A DNA stretch of 46,621 nucleotides from NCBI RefSeq assembly GCF_030697065.1, contig NZ_JAUYQU010000057.1:1-46621 (forward strand), in the 5' to 3' direction. A program made the position numbers and the translations under genes. Below, one piece after another: positions 7,699-15,866 of the stretch. The DNA is from Bradyrhizobium sp. (lineage in GTDB: Bacteria > Pseudomonadota > Alphaproteobacteria > Rhizobiales > Xanthobacteraceae). The notes below the pieces were generated by a model. The model was not told the origin of the DNA and did no database searches. It saw only the letters and a program-made list of their open reading frames with translations. Each line of letters starts with the position of its first letter. The first letter of the stretch is position 1.

Positions 7699-8325
7699 CT
7701 ACAGCGCTTCCCGGACGCCGAGACCGAGCATGAAGCGTTCCCTGATCTGCACGGGATCCCGGCGGGTGGCGCCGACGCCGGGCTTGTCGTCGATGCGAAC
7801 CCCGATCAGCGTCGGGCCGGAAGCCGCCAGCGACTGGTCGACCAGACGCTCGAAGTCTTCCTCGTCGGCCGCCCAGGCGCTGTTGGCAAGACCGGAGGCC
7901 GCGGCGATGGCGACGATATCCGCCACCGCGGCGGCCGGGGTCGGTTGCGCGCCGGTGATCTGGTAGATGCCGTTGTCCATCACGATCAGGGTGAGGTTCT
8001 TCGGCGCCAGTGTCGCGATGGTCGCAAGGCAGCCCATCTGCATCAGCAGCGAGCCGTCACCCTCGAGCGCGAACACGCGGCGCTGCGGCTGCGCCAGTGC
8101 CACGCCGAGCGCGATCGGGAAACCAAGCCCCATGCTGCCGAGCATATAGAAGTTCTGCGGGCGATGGCCGGCGGCCCAAAGATCGAAATTGGTATTGCCG
8201 ATGCCGCCGATCACGGCCTCCTCGTGCTTCAGCTTCGCGACCAGCCGCGAGGTGAGGTCGAACCGGTTCATCACCTTGGTGTTGCGAGCAGGGCTGTTGG
8301 CGGCCGTATTCATGGCTTCACTCAC
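7699..8325 (-). CDS. TPP-dependent decarboxylase, beta subunit (sulfopyruvate/phosphonopyruvate decarboxylase-like)
   Basis: A protein of 208 residues forming the C-terminal, TPP-diphosphate-binding half of a split 2-oxoacid decarboxylase. The binding motif is GDGSLLMQMGCLATIA ... LIVMDNGIY (GDG ... N). The preceding block FYMLGSMGLGFPIALGVALAQP is typical of ComE and phosphonopyruvate decarboxylase. Start is uncertain: GTG at 8325 overlaps the upstream stop as GTGA, suggesting translational coupling, while ATG at 8313 is four codons in. It follows the alpha subunit at 8322-8879 on the minus strand, and both halves are needed for activity in ComDE. The true substrate (sulfopyruvate, phosphonopyruvate or another 3-substituted pyruvate) is not readable from sequence. 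Confidence 0.82.
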   Translation of the reverse strand: MSEAMNTAANSPARNTKVMNRFDLTSRLVAKLKHEEAVIGGIGNTNFDLWAAGHRPQNFYMLGSMGLGFPIALGVALAQPQRRVFALEGDGSLLMQMGCLATIATLAPKNLTLIVMDNGIYQITGAQPTPAAAVADIVAIAAASGLANSAWAADEEDFERLVDQSLAASGPTLIGVRIDDKPGVGATRRDPVQIRERFMLGLGVREAL

Positions 8326-8879
8326 TTGTCGAAGACCTTGCCGCCGGTCAGCAGCGGCGACAGGATCAGCGCCACCGGCGCCTGCGTGGTGATGGCCTGC
8401 TTGATCGAGCGATCGGCGATGAACTCGAACTCGTCGAGCCGGGTGCAGGTGTGATGCTCCATCGCCAGCGAATCCAGCACCGGCCGCATGGTGCGGCAGA
8501 CCAGCGCCTGGCCGTAGTTGAATTCGCCGAGCGTGCCGCGTTCCGAAACGAACATGATCAACGGAATCTGGTAGGGGACCGCCAGCGACGCAAGCACGTT
8601 GGCCAGCGTGGCGAACCCGGAGGTTTGCATCAGGACGGCGCCGCGCATGCCGGCCATCCAGGCGCCGGAAACGATCCCGACCGCTTCTTCCTCCCGCGCG
8701 GTGGGGAACGTGGTGAAGAATGGATCGGCGTGGAGGCCCTTGATCAGCGTCGTCAGGATGCGGTCGGGAACGTAGGGCACCAGCCGGATGTCGTTGCGCT
8801 TGAGTGTTTGCAGCACCACCTCTTGCCAGCCCGTCCCCTGAGAAGATGGGGATACTGTCTGTGCCTCGGCAGCCGCCAT
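8322..8879 (-). CDS. TPP-dependent decarboxylase, alpha subunit (sulfopyruvate decarboxylase-like)
   Basis: A protein of 185 residues forming the N-terminal pyrimidine-binding half of a split TPP enzyme. The Glu that activates the cofactor is in FPTAREEEAVGIVSGAW, followed by GMRGAVLMQTSGFATLANVLASL and PLIMFVSERGT, as in ComD and phosphonopyruvate decarboxylase N-termini. ATG at 8879 has AGGGGAT upstream; the frame extends further upstream but without a better start. It is the first gene of a two-gene unit with the beta subunit (4-base overlap). The gene is divergent from the D-2-hydroxyacid dehydrogenase at 9025, leaving about 145 bases for shared control. Confidence 0.8.
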   Translation of the reverse strand: MAAAEAQTVSPSSQGTGWQEVVLQTLKRNDIRLVPYVPDRILTTLIKGLHADPFFTTFPTAREEEAVGIVSGAWMAGMRGAVLMQTSGFATLANVLASLAVPYQIPLIMFVSERGTLGEFNYGQALVCRTMRPVLDSLAMEHHTCTRLDEFEFIADRSIKQAITTQAPVALILSPLLTGGKVFDK

Positions 8880-9024
8880 CGTGCTATCCCCTGTTTCTCG
8901 ACGATTTTTCGATCGCGACATGTTCGCAGCCGCCCCGTCGTTGCGCCGAAACTTGACGCACTCTCCGGGATTGTCAACATGCGCCGCCGCGACGCTCCAT
9001 GCTTCCCGAAACTGAAGGCTTACA

Positions 9025-10074
9025 ATGTCCGTGAATAACAAGCGTGTGTTCTACGTGAAATATCTGGCGCATCCGATCTACGCCGAAATACTGGCGGCGC
9101 GGCCCGATGTGCGGCTGGACCGGCTGGAGAACGAAACGGCCGAAGACGCCTTCGCGCCGATTCTGGCCGCCGCGCATGCCTATCAGGTCGGCGCCGCGCG
9201 CGACGAACTCGCGGACCATTTTCACGTTCACGCCGACCTGCTGAAACGGGCACCGAACCTCCTGATCGTCTCCAGCAACGGCGCGGGCTACGATCCCGTC
9301 GATGTCGAGGCCTGCACGGCGGCGGGCGTACTGGTCGTCAACCAGACCGGCGGCAATGCCCACTCCGTCGCGGAGCATGCGCTCGGCATGCTGCTCACGC
9401 TGTCAAAACGCATCATCGAGGCCGATCGCGCGCTGCGGCGCGACCCCGATGTGAACCGCAATTCCCTGATCGGCACCGAGGCGCAGGGCAAGACCATCGG
9501 CATCGTCGGGCTCGGCAATGTCGGCCGCCGTATCGCCGAACTCTGCAGGGGCCTGCTCGGCATGAAGGTGCTGGCCTACGACCCTTATTTGTCGGCGACC
9601 GAGATGGCGGCGCGAGGCGGCGAAAAAGTCGAACTCGACGACCTCCTGCGGGCTTCCGACTATGTCTCGATCAATTGTCCGCTCGCCAGGGATACCCGCG
9701 GCATGATCGGTGCCCGCGAATTCGCGCTGATGCAGCCGCATGCCTATTTCATCACCACGGCGAGGGGCTTCATCCATGACGAGGCGGCGCTGTTCGAGGT
9801 GCTGCGCGACAAGCGCATCGCCGGCGCGGGCCTCGACGTCTGGGACAAGGAACCGCCGCAGCCGGACCATCCGCTGCTGCAGTTCGACAACGTGCTGGCC
9901 AGCCCGCATACCGCCGGGGTGACCAGGGAGGCGCGGGCCAATATGGGCAGGATTGCCGCCGAGCAGATGCTCGGCGCCCTCGACGGCAAGCGGCCGCCCC
10001 GCCTGATCAACCCCGAGGTCTGGCCCACCTATGCCAAACGCTTTGAGAGGGCCTTCGGGTTCGCGCCGGGCTGA
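9025..10074 (+). CDS. D-isomer-specific 2-hydroxyacid dehydrogenase
   Basis: An NAD(P)-dependent oxidoreductase of 349 residues that interconverts a D-2-hydroxyacid and the 2-oxoacid. It has the Rossmann motif GIVGLGNVGRR (about 159-169). The three catalytic positions of the family are present: Arg247 in TTARG, Glu276 in DVWDKEPP and His295 in SPHTAG. Length is slightly above the usual 310-335. The motif NQTGGNAHSVAEHALG (106-121) also fits phosphoglycerate-dehydrogenase-like members. ATG at 9025 is directly supported by divergent spacing. Next to the split 2-oxoacid decarboxylase it could supply or remove that enzyme's 2-oxoacid, which is inference from position. Confidence 0.9.
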   Translation: MSVNNKRVFYVKYLAHPIYAEILAARPDVRLDRLENETAEDAFAPILAAAHAYQVGAARDELADHFHVHADLLKRAPNLLIVSSNGAGYDPVDVEACTAAGVLVVNQTGGNAHSVAEHALGMLLTLSKRIIEADRALRRDPDVNRNSLIGTEAQGKTIGIVGLGNVGRRIAELCRGLLGMKVLAYDPYLSATEMAARGGEKVELDDLLRASDYVSINCPLARDTRGMIGAREFALMQPHAYFITTARGFIHDEAALFEVLRDKRIAGAGLDVWDKEPPQPDHPLLQFDNVLASPHTAGVTREARANMGRIAAEQMLGALDGKRPPRLINPEVWPTYAKRFERAFGFAPG

Positions 10075-10498
10075 CGAGCGAATCCCGGATCGGATTTCGC
10101 GGAGAAGAATTCCATCGTCGGTGTCCAGATCGCGGCAATAAATCCATCGTGAATCGGGGCCCGGGCGATGGACACGTCGCTATTTTCGCCGAGCCCTCGA
10201 CACGCTGCCAGGGTGCGGCCATTTTCCTTTGCAAGCGCTCGCTGCGGACCGTTGGTTCCATTGGCGCCGAAGGAACTGGCGATCATGCGACAGGTCAACT
10301 CATTCTTGCACTCGGCATCGTCCCGGATCGGGCGCCGGCTCAGGCTGATCGTCGCCATCGCAGCCGCCAGCCTGCCGTCGGCCGGCGCCTGAGGCCTTCC
10401 GGGCGCCCGATGTCGCCTTGTTGATGCCCGTCAAACCATCTTCCCATGATAGCGTTATATGGAATTGTCTTGGCGCGCGGGCGCGAGAGGAAGGTTCC
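10075..10498. other. Intergenic stretch with a possible gene remnant
   Basis: No recognised gene. A 35-codon frame at 10284-10391 (MRQVNSFLHSASSRIG...) has AAGGA ten bases before its ATG and ends in a signal-peptide-like hydrophobic run (LIVAIAAASLPSAGA), then stops, as if it were the 5' end of a lost exported protein. No terminator with a T-run was seen after the dehydrogenase. Confidence 0.35.
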
Positions 10499-10711
10499 AT
10501 GGCGCGATTTGTCGTTCGGTTCATGAAGGACGTGCTCGGCGAGAACGGCCGGCAGGCCGAGATCTGCCAGAGCATCGTGGAAGTTGAAGCTTCCAGTGAA
10601 GGTCACGCCACGGAACTGGCCAAGCAGAAATTCTGCGAAAACCAGTCGCTTTGCGACTGGTCGCTGCATGCGGACAGGATTCAGGTCAAGCAGACCGAAT
10701 TTCCGTCCTGA
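10499..10711 (+). CDS. Small hypothetical protein (70 aa)
   Basis: ATG at 10499 is preceded by GAGAGGAAGG. The product, MARFVVRFMKDVLGENGRQ ... CQSIVEVEASSEGHATELAKQKFCENQSLCDWSLHADRIQVKQ, has a beta-alpha-beta look: a first strand, then EVEA strand, a helix (EGHATELAKQKFCEN) and a final strand. This resembles small single-domain proteins in rhizobia of unknown function. It has three Cys and no signal peptide. Its stop (10709-10711) touches the stop of the convergent TPP-enzyme gene. Confidence 0.65.
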   Translation: MARFVVRFMKDVLGENGRQAEICQSIVEVEASSEGHATELAKQKFCENQSLCDWSLHADRIQVKQTEFPS

Positions 10712-12418
10712 TTACTCGCCCGTAACGCCTTGCGCTTGCCGCTTTTCGGCCGCCACCCGCAGGTTGGTGATGGTGGTGCGCGTCGAGATCTGCTCCGGAT
10801 CGGTGCATAGTTCGAGCAGCGCCGGACGCCCCGCCGCGATGGCGCGCTCCAGCGCCGGCGCAAAATCCGCGGTGCGGGTGATGCGCTCGGCATGCGCGCC
10901 CATCGCCGCCGCCATCGCCACGAAGTCGGGATTGACGAGGTCGGTGCCGACGACGCGGGCAGGGTGCTCGCGCTCCTGATGCATCCGGATGGTGCCGTAC
11001 ATGTTGTTGTTGAACAGCAGGATGATCGGCTTGCCGCCGTGCTGCACGGCGGTCGATATTTCCTGCCCGCTCATCATGAAGCCGCCATCGCCGACGCAGC
11101 CGATCACCACCCGATCCGGATGGACCAATGATGCGGCCACCGCCGCCGGCACCGAATAGCCCATCGCGCCATTGGTCGGCCCGATCTGGCGGCCCGGCCG
11201 GGCGTAGCTCAGAAAGCGCTGCGGCCAGCCGGTGTGATTGCCGGCGTCGAGCGTGACGATGGCGTCGTCGCCGAGCCGCTTGCCGAGTTCGAGCATCGCG
11301 GCGGCGACATCCAGCGCCTGGGTGCAGTCGGGCGGAGCGACGGCGTTGATATAATCGGTACGGGCGGAATGGCGCCAGGCGCTCCAGCGGTCCGCGGCGA
11401 ACCAGCCGGCATTGGCGAGCTCAGCCATGAAATTATCGGAGGACGACAGCACGGCGATGTCGGGCGTGAACACCTTGCCGAGTTCGTCGGCGTCGGCATG
11501 GACATGGATCAGTTTCGGCCGCGCCCTTGGCGAGGAAAGAATGCTGTAGCCCTGGGTGGTCATTTCGCCGAGACGCGCACCGATTACCAGCAGCAGGTCG
11601 GCTTCCTTGAAGCGCTGCACCAAAGCGGGCGGCCCCGAGGTGCCGAGGTCACCGGAAAAGCATGACGACCGGTTGTCCATGATATCCTGGCGGCGGAACG
11701 AGGTCGCGACCGGAATCCCGTTGGCTTCGGCAAAGCTTCGCAATTGGGCGCAGGCGCGGTCGCTCCAGCCGGGACCCCCGGCCAGGATGATCGGTTTCTT
11801 CGCCCCCTCGAGCAGTTCGCGAATCCCGGGGAAGACCTGCGCCGCGGGAGCCGGTTGTGTTGCATGATAGCAAACGGCGTCGCCGGACTGCGTGACCTCG
11901 GTCAGCATGTCCTCCGGGAGCGCCAGCACCACCGGGCCCGGGCGGCCCGAGGTCGCAATGTGGAACGCGCGCGCGATATATTCGGGGATCCGCGCGGTGA
12001 CGTCGATCTGCGCCGCCCATTTGGCGACCGGGCCGAACATCTGGCGGTAATCGATTTCCTGAAAAGCCTCGCGATCCATCATGTCGCGGCCGACCTGGCC
12101 GATCAGCATGATCATCGGCGTCGAATCCTGGAAGGCGGTGTGGATGCCGACCGCCGCATGGCATGCGCCCGGTCCGCGCGTCACCATGCAGATGCCGGGC
12201 TTGCCGGTCAGTTTGCCATAGGCCTCGGCCATGTTGGCGGCGCCGGCCTCGTGGCGGGCGTTGACGAGCTTGAAGCGGTCGCGCACGTCGAACAGCGCAT
12301 CCAGCACTTCCAGATAGCTCTCGCCCGGCACGCAGAAGGCCATGTCGGCGCCGTGGATCAGGAGCTGGTCGACCAGGATCTTGCCGCCGGTGCGCGCATT
12401 GGAAAAGGGCAGGGTCAT
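10712..12418 (-). CDS. Acetolactate-synthase-like TPP-dependent enzyme
   Basis: A soluble enzyme of 568 residues with the three-domain layout of the acetolactate synthase/benzoylformate decarboxylase family. The N-terminal pyrimidine domain has catalytic Glu in NARHEAGAANMAEAYG. The central domain includes GPVVLALPEDML and ADLLLVIGARLGEMTTQGY. The C-terminal diphosphate domain has GDGGFMMSGQEISTA ... FNNNMYGTIRMHQEREHP. ATG at 12418 follows GGAGAACA. The reaction could be carboligation or decarboxylation of a 2-oxoacid; there is no small regulatory subunit gene nearby, arguing against isoleucine/valine biosynthesis. It lies 95 bases behind the IclR gene on the same strand, so it is probably co-transcribed with and controlled by that regulator. 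Confidence 0.85.
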   Translation of the reverse strand: MTLPFSNARTGGKILVDQLLIHGADMAFCVPGESYLEVLDALFDVRDRFKLVNARHEAGAANMAEAYGKLTGKPGICMVTRGPGACHAAVGIHTAFQDSTPMIMLIGQVGRDMMDREAFQEIDYRQMFGPVAKWAAQIDVTARIPEYIARAFHIATSGRPGPVVLALPEDMLTEVTQSGDAVCYHATQPAPAAQVFPGIRELLEGAKKPIILAGGPGWSDRACAQLRSFAEANGIPVATSFRRQDIMDNRSSCFSGDLGTSGPPALVQRFKEADLLLVIGARLGEMTTQGYSILSSPRARPKLIHVHADADELGKVFTPDIAVLSSSDNFMAELANAGWFAADRWSAWRHSARTDYINAVAPPDCTQALDVAAAMLELGKRLGDDAIVTLDAGNHTGWPQRFLSYARPGRQIGPTNGAMGYSVPAAVAASLVHPDRVVIGCVGDGGFMMSGQEISTAVQHGGKPIILLFNNNMYGTIRMHQEREHPARVVGTDLVNPDFVAMAAAMGAHAERITRTADFAPALERAIAAGRPALLELCTDPEQISTRTTITNLRVAAEKRQAQGVTGE

Positions 12419-12513
12419 CGGATTGTTCTCCAGGGAGAGCGAGGTTTGACATCGCCGTTTGTTGTTATCGCTATAGGCATCCATCTGTTGAGGATGCAAG
12501 AGTTCGATGTGAT

Positions 12514-13338
12514 TTAACGCGCGGCGGATTTTGCCTTGCCCGCGACTGACGCGTTGGGCCGATATCCCAAAATGCGCGAGACGTTGGTGGTGGCCTCGAG
12601 CAGCGGCGCCACATACACCGTTTCAGCCATCGGACGCAGCCGGAAACGCGGAATGCTGATGCTGGCCGCGGCCACCGCGTTGCCGCGACGGTCCAGGATC
12701 GGGGCGCCGAAGCAGAAGATGTCGCGCTCGTTCTCTTCTTCGTCGGTGCTCCAGCCGCGCCGCGCCGCGTCCGCGATCTGCGCCCGCAAGGCGTCGCGCG
12801 AGGTGATGGAGTGTCCGGTGACGTCTTCGAGCTTCAGCCGCTGGAGCGCGCTCTCGCGCTGATCTTCCGGTGAGAAGGCAAGATAGGCCTTGCCGACGGC
12901 GGTCGTGTGTAGGGGGACCGAGACGCCGAGCGAGCACTTCATGCGGACCCGTTCGCGGCTCTCGATATTGTCGACATAGAGCATGGCGTCATTGCTGAAC
13001 ACAGCCAGATGGACGGTCTCGCCGGTGTCATCGCGCAGCTTCAGGAGATGTTCGTGGGCGATGTCGCGGATATCCATCTGGTCGAGCGCGCGGTGCGCGA
13101 TCGTGACCAGCGTAGCGCCGAGTTGATAGGTGTGTCCCCCCGAGGATTGCCGCACCAATCCCGCTTCCGTCAACGCCGCCAGCAAGCGGTAGACCGTCGG
13201 CCGCGGCAGCATGGTCTGGTCGCTGAGGTCGCGCACCGACGGCGGTACTTCGGCGTCGGCGATCGCGGCGAGGAGCTTGATACCCTTGTTGAGTGCCGCG
13301 GCGCCTTTGATGCCATCCGGCGTGGGTTGATCATCCAT
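12514..13338 (-). CDS. IclR family transcriptional regulator
   Basis: A protein of 274 residues. The N-terminal winged helix-turn-helix (about 12-75) reads ALNKGIKLLAAIADAEVPPSVRDLSDQ..LPRPTVYRLLAALTEAGLVRQ. The C-terminal effector domain contains LRDDTGETVHLAVFSNDAMLYVDNIES, the signature VPLHTTAVGKAYLAF, and GWSTDEEENERDIFCFGAPILDRRG. IclR proteins bind small organic acids and act as repressors or activators of neighbouring catabolic genes. The start is set at ATG 13338 (GGAG upstream) because it matches the usual family N-terminus; a frame reaching 13437 has only weak starts. It is divergent from the CUT1 importer operon and heads the transcript of the TPP enzyme. Confidence 0.88.
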   Translation of the reverse strand: MDDQPTPDGIKGAAALNKGIKLLAAIADAEVPPSVRDLSDQTMLPRPTVYRLLAALTEAGLVRQSSGGHTYQLGATLVTIAHRALDQMDIRDIAHEHLLKLRDDTGETVHLAVFSNDAMLYVDNIESRERVRMKCSLGVSVPLHTTAVGKAYLAFSPEDQRESALQRLKLEDVTGHSITSRDALRAQIADAARRGWSTDEEENERDIFCFGAPILDRRGNAVAAASISIPRFRLRPMAETVYVAPLLEATTNVSRILGYRPNASVAGKAKSAAR

Positions 13339-13463
13339 CAAGAAAACGCTCCGCCCCTTCGGGTCTTTCATTGCGCGGGCGATGCAGCGGCGATCCGCCG
13401 CTGCCGCCGTTTCGGCATTGACAGGTCTACAACGCACCCACTAAATTATCAAAAATAGGCTGC

Positions 13464-13493
13464 GATGTCCACATAGTAATAAAAAATGACATC
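13464..13493. promoter_or_regulatory. Inverted repeat in the IclR/importer divergent promoter
   Basis: GATGTC (13464-13469) and GACATC (13488-13493) form a perfect 6-bp inverted repeat. It lies in an unusually AT-rich stretch (about 13440-13490) just before the binding-protein gene. Position fits an IclR operator overlapping the importer promoter; the 18-base spacing is longer than classical IclR sites, so this is tentative. Confidence 0.3.
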
Positions 13494-13520
13494 AGAGAGG
13501 TCGCCTTCGGGGAGGATAAC

Positions 13521-14885
13521 ATGAAAGCACAGACACTGCGATTGAGGATGACGGCGGGCTTGCTTGGCTGCGCCGTCGCGATGGCTCTCGCCGGAACGGC
13601 TACTGCCCAGCCGGTCAAGACGGTGCGGGTCTGGCACACCGAAACCAATCCGGCCTCGCAGAAGGCGGTGGCCGAAATCGTCAAGCGTTTCGAGGCGACC
13701 CGTCCGGGCGTCAAGATCGAAGCCGAGGCGCTGGCCTGGAACGATCTCGAGGGCAAGATCATGGCGGCGCTTGCCGCCGGCAGCCCGCCCGAATTATCCC
13801 ACGGCCAGCCCGTGACTTGCGCAGCACTGCTGTCGCAGAAGCTGCTGCTGCCGATCGACGATGTCGTCAAGGCGATCGGCGAATCCAACATCTGGGAGCA
13901 TTACAAGAAGCTCTGTTTTGCCGACGGCAAATGGTACGGCCTCGTGCATGCGTCCGGCACCTCGCTGATGATCTATCGCAAGGATCTGGCGAAGAAGCAG
14001 GGCATCGAGCCGCCGAAAACCTGGGACGATTTCGTCAAAATCGCGGAAAAGCTCACCATCGACGAGAACAAGGACGGCAAGCCCGAGATCTACGGCCTGA
14101 CCATGCCGGGCGACAATCTGTTCATCAACATCCTGGTCGGCGAAATGATGGCGGCCAATGGCGGCAAGCTGTTCGACGCCAGGAACCGCCCGCTGTTCGA
14201 ATCCAAGCAGATGCTGGAGACGCTGGAATACTGGAAGCGGCTGGCGAAGTTCATGCCGCCCGGCTGGGAAGGCCACGGTTATCTCGACACCTTTGCCAAT
14301 CTGTACGGGCAGAAGGCGGCGATGATGTATGCCGGCTTTGGCCGCGGTGCTTCGCTGATCGAGCAGTATGCGCCGGAAAACATGCGCAATACCGATACCT
14401 ATGACGTCTGGCGCAAGCCCCATGGTCCGAGCGGCACCGCACCGGCGTCGCAGGTCGATGAAGAAACCTGGATGCTGTTCAAGGGCTCGGCCAATCCGGA
14501 ACTGGCCAAGGAATTCCTGGCGTTCTTCTACAAGGACGAGAACTACGTCGAGTACATCAAGTCGGTGCCGATCCATTTCTTCCCGATCACCAAGTCGCTG
14601 CGCAATTCCGCCGAATATCGCGACATTCCGATGGTGAAGCGCTGGGCCAGCTGGCTGCAGGTGCAGCAGGAAGATCTCGACAAGGATCAGGCGCGTCCGA
14701 CCCTGATCATCGACTGGGAAGATCTGACCAACAAGCCGTATCTGCTGCAGATCCTCGGCTCCGGCGTGTTGCGCGACATGGTGCTGGACGTCGCGGTCGA
14801 AGGCAAGCCGGCGGCGGAGGCGGCCAAGCGCGGCCAGCAGCGCGCCGAGCAGATCGTTCGCCAGGCCGGCGCCGCGAAGTGGTGA
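13521..14885 (+). CDS. Sugar-type (CUT1) ABC transporter substrate-binding protein
   Basis: A periplasmic binding protein of 454 residues with signal peptide 1-29 (cleavage near ATAQ/P). It has the typical MalE/UgpB-class pattern: VRVWHTETNPASQKAVAEIV near the mature N-terminus, then FEATRPGVKIEAE, LPIDDVV, LVHASGTSLMIYRKDLAKKQG..PPKTWDDFVKIAEKL, and a C-terminal LFKGSANPELAKEFLAFF. It captures the solute and delivers it to the two permeases downstream. A GAGGATAAC site precedes the ATG. It is first gene of the operon, divergent from IclR, and is followed by a stem-loop that probably favours its higher expression. CUT1 systems carry di/oligosaccharides, glycerol phosphate or polyols; the exact ligand is unknown. 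Confidence 0.9.
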   Translation: MKAQTLRLRMTAGLLGCAVAMALAGTATAQPVKTVRVWHTETNPASQKAVAEIVKRFEATRPGVKIEAEALAWNDLEGKIMAALAAGSPPELSHGQPVTCAALLSQKLLLPIDDVVKAIGESNIWEHYKKLCFADGKWYGLVHASGTSLMIYRKDLAKKQGIEPPKTWDDFVKIAEKLTIDENKDGKPEIYGLTMPGDNLFINILVGEMMAANGGKLFDARNRPLFESKQMLETLEYWKRLAKFMPPGWEGHGYLDTFANLYGQKAAMMYAGFGRGASLIEQYAPENMRNTDTYDVWRKPHGPSGTAPASQVDEETWMLFKGSANPELAKEFLAFFYKDENYVEYIKSVPIHFFPITKSLRNSAEYRDIPMVKRWASWLQVQQEDLDKDQARPTLIIDWEDLTNKPYLLQILGSGVLRDMVLDVAVEGKPAAEAAKRGQQRAEQIVRQAGAAKW

Positions 14886-14898
14886 TGCAGGATTGAAC

Positions 14899-14924
14899 CC
14901 GCGCCGGCGGTAATGCCGGCGCGG
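14899..14924 (+). promoter_or_regulatory. Intercistronic stem-loop after the CUT1 binding-protein gene
   Basis: CCGCGCCGGC (14899-14908) pairs perfectly with GCCGGCGCGG (14915-14924), loop GGTAAT. No T-run follows, so it is more likely an mRNA-stabilising or attenuating hairpin that raises binding protein over permease than a full terminator. Confidence 0.7.
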
Positions 14925-14993
14925 AATTTGCTTCACCCGATGAAGTTTTACAGTTGAACGTTGCGGATCGGCGCGGCGTGCGGATATCCTGAT

Positions 14994-15866
14994 ATGCAAA
15001 CGCGCGGCCTTCCTGGCCTTCTCCTGGTGTTACCGGCGCTGTTGTTGCTGGTAACGCTGACCTTGTATCCGGTTGGATACGGCTTCTGGCTTAGCCTTCA
15101 TGCCAAGCACTCGCTGTTTCCCACGCAGACCTTCGTCGGCCTGGATAATTACCTTTATCTGCTGAGCGACCCCGAATTCTGGGAAAGCCTTCGTATCGGC
15201 CTGATCTATTCGGTCTCCACCATCGTCCTACAGCTGGTGCTCGGGGTCGCGGCGGCGCTGCTGCTGCATCAGAGCTTTTTCGGCCGCAACATCGTCCGCG
15301 GCCTCGTGCTGTTTCCCTACATGATCCCGACCGTGGTCGCGGTGATCCTGTGGAAATGGATGCTCAACAACCAGTTCGGCCTGATCAATTTCGGGCTGGT
15401 CTCGCTGGGGATCTCGGACGAGCCGATCAACTGGTTTGGCCGCAGCTACATCATGATTTCGCTGATCCTGGTGTCGGTCTGGCAATTTTTTCCGTTCGTG
15501 CTGCTCGCCGTGCTGGCGCGGCTACAAAGCATTCCGACCGAACTCTACGACGCGGCGCGGGTCGATGGCGCGGGACCGGTGGCGCGATTCCTGTACGTCA
15601 CATTGCCGCAACTGGCGTCGGTGCTGTTCATCACCATCCTCCTGCGCTCGATTTGGATGTTCACCAAGTTCGACACGGTATGGCTGATGACGCAGGGCGG
15701 CGGCGCCGAGCGTTATATACGCACCATGCCGGTCTACGCGTACTTGCGGACCTTCAACTACTACGAAGCCGGCATGGGGTCGGCGGTGGCGATCGTGATG
15801 TTTTTTATGCTGGTGGGGGCGGCCACCACCTATTTCTTCCTGTTCCGCGGCGAGGACCAGTCATGA
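14994..15866 (+). CDS. CUT1 ABC transporter permease (MalF/UgpA type)
   Basis: An inner-membrane protein of 290 residues with about six transmembrane helices. The first is LPGLLLVLPALLLLVTL near residue 8-25. The EAA coupling loop reads ELYDAARVDGAGPVARFLYVTLPQL (about 190-215), which contacts the ATPase. ATG at 14994 is chosen as the first start giving a short cytoplasmic leader; an upstream TTG at 14961 adds 11 residues with no better site. Its stop overlaps the start of the second permease as ATGA, so the two are coupled. Confidence 0.88.
   Translation: MQTRGLPGLLLVLPALLLLVTLTLYPVGYGFWLSLHAKHSLFPTQTFVGLDNYLYLLSDPEFWESLRIGLIYSVSTIVLQLVLGVAAALLLHQSFFGRNIVRGLVLFPYMIPTVVAVILWKWMLNNQFGLINFGLVSLGISDEPINWFGRSYIMISLILVSVWQFFPFVLLAVLARLQSIPTELYDAARVDGAGPVARFLYVTLPQLASVLFITILLRSIWMFTKFDTVWLMTQGGGAERYIRTMPVYAYLRTFNYYEAGMGSAVAIVMFFMLVGAATTYFFLFRGEDQS

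Noticed and set aside
10168..10392. A 74-codon frame with a signal-like C-terminus
   Set aside because: No family, and a hydrophobic signal-like run at the end instead of the start; kept only as a note that it may be a gene remnant.
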